A stretch of DNA of 64,000 bases from Arenibacter antarcticus (GTDB lineage Bacteria; Bacteroidota; Bacteroidia; Flavobacteriales; Flavobacteriaceae), in NCBI RefSeq assembly GCF_041320605.1, contig NZ_CP166679.1, positions 3,768,001 to 3,832,000 on the forward strand, given 5' to 3'. The notes under the pieces were generated by a model. It did no database searches. It saw only the letters and a list, made by a program, of their open reading frames with translations, and was not told the DNA's origin. Below, one piece after another: positions 55,005-63,092 of this stretch. How positions within the stretch are numbered: the first letter of the stretch is position 1; every line of letters starts with the position of its first letter. Both the position numbers and the translations under genes were made by a program.

Positions 55005-55530
55005 TCATTCTTTCTATAATTGTTGAAATAATTAATATTTACAGTATACAGGATAAAAATGTGCCTAATTTAATGGAGTCCATTTTTATCATTGACAGCT
55101 ATTTTGGTCAAAACAACTGTATAGCACCAATTGTAACTGTATGGGTGATCCTGCGTTTGGTCGTATAAATTGATCGAACATTACCTATCGTAATATTAAA
55201 AACACATATTTTTTATGGAGCTCGCTGGCTACGCTAAAATATAGTTGCCATTGCTCCTTTCGTTTTGACTTACATATGAGGAGGCCCTATTAAAATCACG
55301 ATCCTATTTACCTATCATTTTCATTTATGATAACACCAAGTTTAATTAGAAATGTTAAAATTAAAGTTCTGTTAAATAAAAGAATGAACATTCATTTTTA
55401 TGTATATTTGCATTGTGATTAACGTTATGCTCTTGTTAAAGGGACTATAGTATTGATTAACAAGAATGGTTTTCATGTCAACCTGCTTGGAGCGATATAA
55501 AAACCTAAATAATAGGATTAAAAGAAATAG
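55005..55530. other. Gene-free stretch between divergent genes
   Basis: It separates the nucleoside hydrolase (minus) from the nitroreductase (plus). The only structured signal I see is the palindrome and -7 element at 55384-55410. No credible coding frame. Confidence 0.45.
55384..55410 (+). promoter_or_regulatory. Putative promoter with repressor-type operator
   Basis: AATGAACATTCATT (55384-55397) is a near-palindrome of the kind bound by TetR-family repressors. Six bases further, TATATTTG (55403-55410) matches the TAnnTTTG -7 element exactly. The operator therefore lies in the spacer of the promoter, a classic repression arrangement. The leader to the nitroreductase ATG would be about 115 bases. 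No regulator gene is adjacent. Confidence 0.5.
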
Positions 55531-56163
55531 ATGGAATTATTAGACAAATTAAACTGGAGGTACGCTGCTAAAGCAATGAATGGCGAAACAGTAGCAGAGG
55601 ATAAAATAAAACGTATTTTAGAAGCAGCACGTTTAGCGCCAACTTCAAGTGGATTACAACCTTTCGAGATTTTTGTTATTAAAAATCAAGAGATCAAAGC
55701 ACAAATTAAACCATTTGCCTGGAACCAATCGGTAATTACAGACTGCTCTCACCTACTGGTGTTTGCCGCTTGGGATACCTACACAGCAGATCGTATTAAC
55801 CATATGTTCGATTTAACAAATGAGATCCGGGGGTTTAAAAACGAAGGATGGGAAAATTACCGTCACATGTTATTGAGTTCTTACCCACAAAAAGATACTG
55901 AAGAAAACTTTAATCATGCTGCAAAGCAAGCGTACATAGCATTTTCACAAGCCATTACTGCAGCAGCTTTTGAAGGTGTGGACACTACCCCTTTAGAAGG
56001 TTTTGAACCAGAAGCAGTTGATAAAATTCTAGGTCTTCGCGAAAAAGGATTACGAAGTGCCGTTTTATTGCCAATAGGATATCGAAAAGACGATGCAGAT
56101 TGGTTGGTAAACTTAGTGAAAGTGAGAAAACCCATGGAAGATTTAGTAACCGTAATAGATTAA
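55531..56163 (+). CDS. NAD(P)H-dependent nitroreductase-family oxidoreductase
   Basis: The 210-residue FMN-dependent reductase of the NfsB/nitroreductase fold has the opening RYAAKAMNG, ARLAPTSSGLQPFEIFV (FMN-binding), AAKQAYIAFSQAITAAAFEGVDTTPLEGF and LPIGYRKDDADW. It probably reduces nitroaromatics, quinones or similar electrophiles. It shares a transcript with the iron alcohol dehydrogenase 48 bases downstream. A pair of this type, controlled by a TetR-like operator, suggests an electrophile- or aldehyde-detoxification response. Confidence 0.88.
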   Translation: MELLDKLNWRYAAKAMNGETVAEDKIKRILEAARLAPTSSGLQPFEIFVIKNQEIKAQIKPFAWNQSVITDCSHLLVFAAWDTYTADRINHMFDLTNEIRGFKNEGWENYRHMLLSSYPQKDTEENFNHAAKQAYIAFSQAITAAAFEGVDTTPLEGFEPEAVDKILGLREKGLRSAVLLPIGYRKDDADWLVNLVKVRKPMEDLVTVID

Positions 56164-56211
56164 TTTTTATAGTATAGATATTAGAAACTAATAATAAAAA
56201 ATAAAAAGAAG

Positions 56212-57372
56212 ATGAACAATTTTGATTTTAAAAATCCGACTAAAATTATTTTCGGAAAGGATACCATAGAAAAACTAGAAAATGAAATTCCTAAAGACGC
56301 TAAGGTATTATTACTTTACGGTGGAGGGAGTATCAAAAAAAACGGGATTTACGACCAAGTTAAAACAGCTTTATCTAAACGTAACGTTATTGAGTTTGGA
56401 GGTATCCCTGCAAATCCTGAGTACGCAACCTTATTGGAAGCGCTGCAGATAATTAAAGACGAAAATATTACGTATTTATTAGCAGTTGGGGGTGGTTCTG
56501 TAATAGATGGAACTAAATTTTTATCTGCTGCAGCAGTATATGAAGGAGAAATACCTTGGGATATCTTAACGAAAAATATTAAAACAGAACATGGAATGCC
56601 TTTTGGTACTGTATTAACCTTACCCGCAACAGGTTCTGAAATGAATTCAGGAGCAGTAATTACAAGAGCAGAAACAAAAGAAAAGCTTGCCATGGGTGGA
56701 TCTGGTTTATTCCCTGAGTTTTCAATATTAGACCCTCAGGTCATTACCTCTATTCCGCAACGTCAACTGGCCAATGGTATAACAGATGCCTTTACGCATG
56801 TTTTAGAGCAATACATGACGTATCCAATTGGCGCTTTATTACAAGATCGTTTTGCCGAAAGTATTTTACAAACATTGATTGAAGTTGCACCTAAAGTATT
56901 AAAGGATCCAACAGACTACAAAGCCGCATCTAACTTTATGTGGAGTTGTACCATGGCTTTAAATGGATTGATCCAAAAAGGAGTGCCAACAGATTGGGCC
57001 GTTCATGCAATTGGACACGAATTAACTGCTTTGTTTGGTATTGATCACGCTCGTACCTTAGCGGTGATTGCACCTAGCCATTACAAGTTTAATTTTGAAG
57101 CCAAGAAAGAGAAATTAGCACAATATGGGGAGCGTATTTGGAATATTACTGAAGGTAGTACAGACGATAAAGCGTATGCTGCCATTGAGAAAACAATTGC
57201 TTTTTTCCACGACTTAGGAATTGATACCAAACTATCTGATTACACTAAAGATTACGAAGGAACTGCTGAAGAAATTGCCAAACGTTTCACCAATCGTGGA
57301 TGGACAGGATTAGGAGAGCATCAAAATTTATCTCCAGATAAAGTGGAGAAAATTGTGAAAATGGCTTACTAA
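56212..57372 (+). CDS. Iron-containing alcohol dehydrogenase (YqhD-like)
   Basis: The 386-residue group III dehydrogenase has NFDFKNPTKIIFGKDT at the start, VGGGSVIDGTKF (nucleotide-binding), TLPATGSEMNSGAVI and metal ligands in AHELTALFGIDHARTLA (histidines). It resembles YqhD, which reduces toxic aldehydes with NADPH. It is second in the operon with the nitroreductase. Codon use and length look normal. A DJ-1/PfpI fragment follows at 57428. Confidence 0.9.
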   Translation: MNNFDFKNPTKIIFGKDTIEKLENEIPKDAKVLLLYGGGSIKKNGIYDQVKTALSKRNVIEFGGIPANPEYATLLEALQIIKDENITYLLAVGGGSVIDGTKFLSAAAVYEGEIPWDILTKNIKTEHGMPFGTVLTLPATGSEMNSGAVITRAETKEKLAMGGSGLFPEFSILDPQVITSIPQRQLANGITDAFTHVLEQYMTYPIGALLQDRFAESILQTLIEVAPKVLKDPTDYKAASNFMWSCTMALNGLIQKGVPTDWAVHAIGHELTALFGIDHARTLAVIAPSHYKFNFEAKKEKLAQYGERIWNITEGSTDDKAYAAIEKTIAFFHDLGIDTKLSDYTKDYEGTAEEIAKRFTNRGWTGLGEHQNLSPDKVEKIVKMAY

Positions 57373-57427
57373 ATTTATTCCATCAATAGCACACTATTGC
57401 TATCCATTATTACGGCGTTTAGCGGTA

Positions 57428-57550
57428 ATGAAACTAAAAAGGAAACAGCTTTTGAAAACGTTTCAAAAGAATTATCCCGTACAAGATGAAAATTTAATTA
57501 CTGGTCAACATCCAACTTCATCTGTGTTAGTTGCAGAAAAATTATTTTAA
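57428..57550 (+). pseudogene. C-terminal fragment of a DJ-1/PfpI-family gene
   Basis: A 40-codon frame ends with PVQDENLITGQHPTSSVLVAEKLF, which closely resembles the C-terminus of DJ-1/PfpI type-1 glutamine amidotransferase-like proteins (DGNLITGQNPASS-type). The catalytic domain is missing. Just before it, another frame holds a coding-like stretch (FSGNETKKETAFENVSKEL), so a deletion and a frameshift probably removed most of the gene. Its place after nitroreductase and aldehyde reductase fits a lost stress-response gene. Confidence 0.65.
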
Positions 57551-57556
57551 TATAGG

Positions 57557-57587
57557 AAAGGTTGTCTATACTAGGCAACCTTTTTCT
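57557..57587 (+). terminator. Terminator after the DJ-1 fragment
   Basis: AAAGGTTG (57557-57564) pairs with CAACCTTT (57576-57583), followed by T's. It likely ends the nitroreductase operon transcript. From here to 57808 I see no gene. Confidence 0.75.
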
Positions 57588-57808
57588 GTTCTGGAGATGT
57601 ATAGAATTTGTGTCAATAGCATTTTGGATTTTCGTTCTAAAACCACACTCAAATATCAGTTCGCTTTTTTATTTAAAGGTCTAAATGATTAAATATCAGA
57701 TGGTAATAGGGTTTTCTTTCGGCCAATATCCTCGCAACCACAACGTCTCCCTTGTTTATTATTTTGGGGTTCTCCCGCTAGTTTTTAAAAAATATGATTA
57801 TAATCTTT

Positions 57809-60800
57809 TTAAAATACTGCCTTAGCTACCCAACCGGTTTTAGTGCCAGAACCATCATTTTCCTTTAAAAAATAGGTAGCTCCAGGCGTACCGGTTTTAC
57901 TTAAAAATACATCACCGATATCACCGGTTACTACTGTTTCGGGTGTGCCATTGCCGAATAAAAGTTTGCCATTGACAAGGCCCGAGTCTACTTCGTATAT
58001 TTTATTGGTCTTGGCAAGATACTTTTGATCGTTTTTGTCATAGAAGTCAAACTCAATAGTCTCAAAACTTGTCAAAGTCGCTCGCAGAACTGCAAAATGC
58101 AAATGATCACCATCAGTAAAACCTGAATTTCCTGATAGTGCAAGAAGTTGACCAGTGATAACGGTTTGTCCGACGTTTACTTTAATTTGGTTTTGCTGAA
58201 GATGGGCATAAATACCATAACTTAAATCATCATGTCTTATTTTAACAAGATTTTCGGTGTTACTAGGGCCTCTAGAACCTATGGCTAAATCAGGATGTAC
58301 TCGAACAATGTCTACGACAATTCCGTTCATTGCGGCTACAACATTTGTTCCTCTTGGAATTCCGAAATCGAGTGCAAATTTTTGATTGTTTAGATGAGTC
58401 CCTCCTGCCAAGTTTTGCCCTTGCACACAGGGTATTCTTTTTCCACTGCTAAAAGGTAGTTTATATTTCAAGTCTGATTTTGTCATGTTGGTTTTGATAC
58501 CTAAGCTTATCGCTGTGTTGGATGGCCCTGAAGAATTAATATCACTAACGTCAACAAATGCTCCTTCATATATTAAGGTTGTGGATTGAGGGTTACAGGG
58601 AATTAAATCACCAAATTTGGGGCTAGAACTATTAAGGGTAATATTAGATTCGTCCAGCGCATGAATAGGTCCAATATCAACGAAATCAAATGATTTATTG
58701 GCAAATTCGACTCGGAAATTTGGACTTTTCTTTAGGTTCAATATAAAATTAAACTTTTTATCAAAACCTTCGTGGTTTACAAGGTTAGCTATGGTGATAG
58801 GCGGAAATGGGTGAGATTGGCCGCTAAATCCCAAGTTTTCACTTTTTTTAATAGAGATCTTTTCGCCATCAGACCGCTCAACGTCTATGTCGGTACCATT
58901 TCTTTGAACTGCATCGGTCAATTCAACAATATCCTTTTGGCTGGTCCCCGAACTTATCGGTTGATTCATCTCATTCAATACTTTTTTCGTTTGCTCCTTC
59001 TTTTCTGCATCATCAATATTCCCTTGCTTATGTGCCTTTTCTATAGCGCTCATTTTATTCTTCGCATTACTTGCCGCCATATTTGCCTTGTATAAGCTAG
59101 CGGCTTCAGAACCAAACTTAGCTGCCAATTTTGCTGCTTCTTGCATCGCTACTCTTGCATTCTCTTGGGTGCCTTTCAATCCTGCCATATCCCTAAATGC
59201 ATTGGCATTCGTCACTGCAGCAAGTGAATCTGCAAATCCGCTTGGGGAAGGTGGTGTTGCTGCATTTTGAATATTTACAATAGAACCAGGTAAATCTGAC
59301 GGTGTTGCGTCGGGCAATTGGGCCCGTCTACTGCTAAGAAGTTCTGACCCTAATTCAGCCAATTCTGGCTCATCATTGGTAAGAACCCAATCGGTGCTGC
59401 CGAAATGTTCTTCACAAGCTTCACACTCATCCATAAGTGATTGCGCATACAGCCCTGAGGTTGGAAGACTAATTCGTAAGGGCTCTGCCTGATTGCTCGT
59501 ATCCCGATAATAATAATTCAAAGAGTCGGCATCTTGATGCCCATCTACTCCGATAAACGCTCCTGTGGCTACCCGAAATACCAACGAATTACCAACTATA
59601 GCCAAGGGATTTCGTTCCACTACCGATGCCACACTACGTTCATCGTTCGTAGACAACTTAATTCCGTCGAGCATCATATACAACTTATCGTGATCCAAGG
59701 TTTGCCACAGTCTTTTATGGTAGTATTCAGTGAATTCATCAAGATGTTCAAGCAATTCAATAAAGGAATTTTTAATTTCCAATCTTAAATTAACCTCTTC
59801 CCATCGTGTTGTTGGTAAATAGGCTGACCCACCTTCAGGGGTTGCCGCCCCAGTAATCACGTCAATCAGGTCATCAGTGCCCCGAGCACTAGACACCTGA
59901 TTATCGAAATGTTCAGTAAAATAATGTAACCTTACTTGTTTGAGGTTCGCAAGAGAACCCTCTGGCAAGGATGGTGCAAGAACGGATAAATTCCTTAAAT
60001 CAGAACGACTTAAGGTTCCTGTGTCATCCGACAAGGTGAAATCTATTCGCATGGTTTTGCCATGACGATAAGAACTTACCATGGTAAAATCTACGTTATA
60101 CGGCCTATTGTCTTTATCCAATAAAACAAGATCATTGGCCCAGTTTGCGGCTATTTTGGGTGCATATTTTTTTTGAAAGGCAGCGTCTTTTTTGTCGGAT
60201 AGTAGTTTGGATAAATATCCAAATATACCTCCAATTGGCTCGTTTGAAAATGGAAATAACGGCCTCCAGTTGACTTCTATAAATTTCCCTTCATCATCAT
60301 CCTTTGGGCGTTCAATTTTCAATTGAATATAAACTGATCCACTGACATGCTCAATGGGGACTTGATCCCTTCGACCAGGTGGTACGGTTGAATTTGAAAA
60401 ATTATCCCTTACATCTTTTATGTAATTCATTACCCAGCGGAGTTGGGGTTTTCGCAACACACTTTTTAAGGTATCACGCCATCTATAAATTCGATCTATG
60501 GTAAAAGGTTTAATCTCTAGCGGAACAAAAACACATTCCCTTGCCCCCACTACACGGGTATCAACCCGCAAATGACGTAGTATTTCGTGGTAGATTACTG
60601 TTAGCGAATGGCAATAGTTTACATTACGCACAATCTCAGAAACCCCTTGAATGAATTCTTCCTGACTTTGATTAACAACAACCATGCTATCTAGTTGTCT
60701 TAAAGAGTCAGCATAAGCACGAATACTGTCTCTTAAATTTTGGGTTTCTTTTGAAGAGATGTCCCTTCCTCCCCTTTGCGTACTGCCAGATGCAGCTATA

Positions 60801-62455
60801 CCCAATGCTCCACCCCCACCAAAAAGCACTCCACTAATGAAGCCGCCAACACCACCTGCGGCGCCTGCGTTGGCCGCTACAGACCCTCCTTTGCTCCATT
60901 CTTTTAAATGGGATTCAACGGAGTCTTGGTAAGAATAATTTCTATCTGTGCCTGTGTCCACAGATTCGCTAAAATCAGTATCCTCCCTCCTACTAATGCT
61001 GTCTGCAATTCTAGATTGTACGGTAATGATTCTTTTAGTCTGTCTTGGAGCAAGTGTTAAACTATGGGCAACCTTACCTAAAGAATAACCATTGGTACGA
61101 TATTGGACCCGGGTTTCTAAAATATGTCCAAAACCTAATGAGGTAGCTTGGTACTCTGTACTGTCCCCTTCCCAATTTAAAGGGTGGTTTACATTTAGAT
61201 TGAACCTCCCTAGGGGTACTCTTTTGGCTAAACGCTGAATATAATCTTTAGTCATTTCTGGGCTTATATCGGAACTTAGCAAGGTATCCACCTCCTTGGT
61301 TTTTAGACTCGCGGCGCCAGCAAATATATTTTCTCGCCTTGGAACGGCCGTTCCTGCCCTTGGGTTGTTATCCCGCACTGAAGTGTTTTTAATTTTCATC
61401 ACTAGCTTGGCGTTCGCTAATACACCTCCGGTAAAATCCCCTTTTATTCCATAATCTGGACGTTGAAAGGGTTTACTACCTATGGTTGGTTGTTCTACCC
61501 TCAAAATGGTATGAAAAGTTCGTTCGCTAACAATTCTATGTGGATTTGAAAAGGGTTTGCAAAATGCGCCTGGATCATCATTAAATACATTAGGGTTACT
61601 GAGCAATTCTTCTTCAGTAACATCAAGCGAGGTGCCAGCCCCAATAGGAGAATCGCCAATAATGAGATTGGAAATGGTTTCTTGGCCATCCTTCTCTGAA
61701 GTTGGAGGTAAAAGAATAGTTCTTTTTGTAGAAACCGGATCCAGATTTGCTTCCTTTTGAATACCAATGAAAACGACCGGCCCGTTTAAAATCCATAACC
61801 AGCCAGATTCATTCCCTTCTACAGGCACTGTAAAGTCAAATTGGCCGCTGATGCCGATCTTGGAACTCGTTAATTCTCCTAATGGAAGGTTTGCCAATTC
61901 AACCAAGTTATCAATCTTTAAACGTTTAGACACGGTATCGAAGTTGTTTATGCCGAAAAGTTTAGTGAGAGTAGCATTGTTAATTTGTGTTTGCCGAATA
62001 GGGCTGATCATTAATTTGTATTGAGAAAAAGGAGGATTTGGGAATCCAATTGAAATAAATTGGCAGGAGCGACTTAAGATTGCAGGATATAAAGGTGTTC
62101 GCTCTATTAGAAGTTTCACCTTCTCTATCTCAGGTTTTGTCAGTTTCCAAACGTAGATAAAGGTTCCAGCTATGGTACCATTATCGGGTTGATTTACATC
62201 TTCATTTAAGATTAACATTCCTTGCGAGGATATTACAGAAAGATGTAATGGTGTTTTTGCGGTGTAATTATCAATTTCTATTTGACCAACAAACTCCGAA
62301 GAAACATCGAAAGAAATCGAAGCTTCTCGTGAGGTGATTTCTTGATTATCATCCTCAAATACAAATTCTTGGTAATGGACCACTACTTTGGGACCACTAT
62401 TAGCAACTTTATCTAATTCAGTGTGCGGTTGGATTTTTATTGTTAAAATGGCCAT
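57809..62455 (-). CDS. Giant protein with M23 peptidase domain and phage-tail-fibre-like C-terminus
   Basis: The 1548-residue protein starts MAILTIKIQPHTELDK with no signal peptide. Residues 1 to about 470 are beta-rich and unrecognised. A Gly/Ala-rich hydrophobic stretch lies near 520-555 (AGAAGGVGGFISGVLFGGGG), then an alpha/beta middle part, and a helical Ala/Lys-rich segment around 1110-1190. An M23/LytM domain occupies about 1350-1460: His1354, Asp1363 in ALDFGIPRGT, YAHL (His1418) and HLHFAV (His1451, His1453). All usual metal and catalytic positions are present, so it should cut peptidoglycan cross-bridges. The last ~47 residues (NGTPETVVTGDIGDV...KTGWVAKAVF) match the GSPEGVVTA...GWV motif that ends many phage tail fibres. 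It stands alone. Confidence 0.72.
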   Translation of the reverse strand: MAILTIKIQPHTELDKVANSGPKVVVHYQEFVFEDDNQEITSREASISFDVSSEFVGQIEIDNYTAKTPLHLSVISSQGMLILNEDVNQPDNGTIAGTFIYVWKLTKPEIEKVKLLIERTPLYPAILSRSCQFISIGFPNPPFSQYKLMISPIRQTQINNATLTKLFGINNFDTVSKRLKIDNLVELANLPLGELTSSKIGISGQFDFTVPVEGNESGWLWILNGPVVFIGIQKEANLDPVSTKRTILLPPTSEKDGQETISNLIIGDSPIGAGTSLDVTEEELLSNPNVFNDDPGAFCKPFSNPHRIVSERTFHTILRVEQPTIGSKPFQRPDYGIKGDFTGGVLANAKLVMKIKNTSVRDNNPRAGTAVPRRENIFAGAASLKTKEVDTLLSSDISPEMTKDYIQRLAKRVPLGRFNLNVNHPLNWEGDSTEYQATSLGFGHILETRVQYRTNGYSLGKVAHSLTLAPRQTKRIITVQSRIADSISRREDTDFSESVDTGTDRNYSYQDSVESHLKEWSKGGSVAANAGAAGGVGGFISGVLFGGGGALGIAASGSTQRGGRDISSKETQNLRDSIRAYADSLRQLDSMVVVNQSQEEFIQGVSEIVRNVNYCHSLTVIYHEILRHLRVDTRVVGARECVFVPLEIKPFTIDRIYRWRDTLKSVLRKPQLRWVMNYIKDVRDNFSNSTVPPGRRDQVPIEHVSGSVYIQLKIERPKDDDEGKFIEVNWRPLFPFSNEPIGGIFGYLSKLLSDKKDAAFQKKYAPKIAANWANDLVLLDKDNRPYNVDFTMVSSYRHGKTMRIDFTLSDDTGTLSRSDLRNLSVLAPSLPEGSLANLKQVRLHYFTEHFDNQVSSARGTDDLIDVITGAATPEGGSAYLPTTRWEEVNLRLEIKNSFIELLEHLDEFTEYYHKRLWQTLDHDKLYMMLDGIKLSTNDERSVASVVERNPLAIVGNSLVFRVATGAFIGVDGHQDADSLNYYYRDTSNQAEPLRISLPTSGLYAQSLMDECEACEEHFGSTDWVLTNDEPELAELGSELLSSRRAQLPDATPSDLPGSIVNIQNAATPPSPSGFADSLAAVTNANAFRDMAGLKGTQENARVAMQEAAKLAAKFGSEAASLYKANMAASNAKNKMSAIEKAHKQGNIDDAEKKEQTKKVLNEMNQPISSGTSQKDIVELTDAVQRNGTDIDVERSDGEKISIKKSENLGFSGQSHPFPPITIANLVNHEGFDKKFNFILNLKKSPNFRVEFANKSFDFVDIGPIHALDESNITLNSSSPKFGDLIPCNPQSTTLIYEGAFVDVSDINSSGPSNTAISLGIKTNMTKSDLKYKLPFSSGKRIPCVQGQNLAGGTHLNNQKFALDFGIPRGTNVVAAMNGIVVDIVRVHPDLAIGSRGPSNTENLVKIRHDDLSYGIYAHLQQNQIKVNVGQTVITGQLLALSGNSGFTDGDHLHFAVLRATLTSFETIEFDFYDKNDQKYLAKTNKIYEVDSGLVNGKLLFGNGTPETVVTGDIGDVFLSKTGTPGATYFLKENDGSGTKTGWVAKAVF

Positions 62456-62786
62456 ATGTTCCGAAAGTTTAAATTAAAATGCTTCGATATAAGAATACTG
62501 ATCGTTCTATCAATACAACTTGTTCTATTTGATGCTTCAAACTAAGGGGGAGAAAACTTGAAAAAGGATACATAATTATCCTTTTAATAGGGGAAGGATT
62601 AAGGGATATGAAATACCAGAACTAAATTCAGTATAAAGTAATCTTTATCCATAGAGGTGTGACGATTATTTGTACATATTGTACAAAATACTGTATAAAT
62701 GGTCTTGGACAAAAAACAGAAATACAGAACAATGTTTTAACTTAAGTATCCATTCTATACAACTGCCTACACAGGCGTGGCGCATC
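62456..62786. other. Intergenic region with a 19-bp palindrome
   Basis: No gene. It contains the perfect inverted repeat at 62669-62687. The rest is AT-rich, and no terminator is obvious after the small membrane protein gene. Confidence 0.4.
62669..62687. promoter_or_regulatory. Perfect inverted repeat, possible operator
   Basis: TTTGTACA-TAT-TGTACAAA has 8-base arms with full complementarity. It lies about 215 bases upstream of the giant M23 gene and 100 bases downstream of the small membrane gene, both on the minus strand. It is suited to bind a dimeric regulator controlling the giant gene. Confidence 0.4.
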
Positions 62787-63083
62787 TTATCGATTCAATT
62801 TAGACTTCAATAGGTAAACAAAATATAAAGAAAGTGCGCCTCCAAAAAATGAAACGATACAGTTGAGCACCAATAAACTAAAATTTGTCTCTCCTAGTTG
62901 AACAATCGCTTGCGGATTGAAACCTAACCTTCCAAAAGATTTAATAAATATAATACTTCCAAAAACTCCCGCTATGGTATTGCCTACCAAACCAAAGGAC
63001 ATTTTTTTAACCAAAACACCAAAGGTATTTGCGCCAGTAATACCAAGAACAATGCTTATTAATGAGATTAGAGTTGCTGTCAT
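62787..63083 (-). CDS. Small membrane protein, GlsB/YeaQ-like
   Basis: The 98-residue protein has three hydrophobic segments and a Gly-rich central part (FGLVGNTIAGVFGSIIFIKSFG) like that of the GlsB/YeaQ/YmgE transglycosylase-associated family, whose function is not clear. It lies nine bases downstream of cydB on the same strand and is probably cotranscribed. A dedicated accessory subunit of the oxidase is conceivable but not shown; it is larger than the CydX peptide. Confidence 0.6.
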   Translation of the reverse strand: MTATLISLISIVLGITGANTFGVLVKKMSFGLVGNTIAGVFGSIIFIKSFGRLGFNPQAIVQLGETNFSLLVLNCIVSFFGGALSLYFVYLLKSKLNR

Positions 63084-63092
63084 TCCTAGAGG

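Noticed and set aside
54974-55168. 64-codon plus-strand frame overlapping the nucleoside hydrolase start
   Set aside because: It begins inside the opposite-strand signal peptide region and has no recognisable features beyond hydrophobicity expected from an AT-rich reverse complement.
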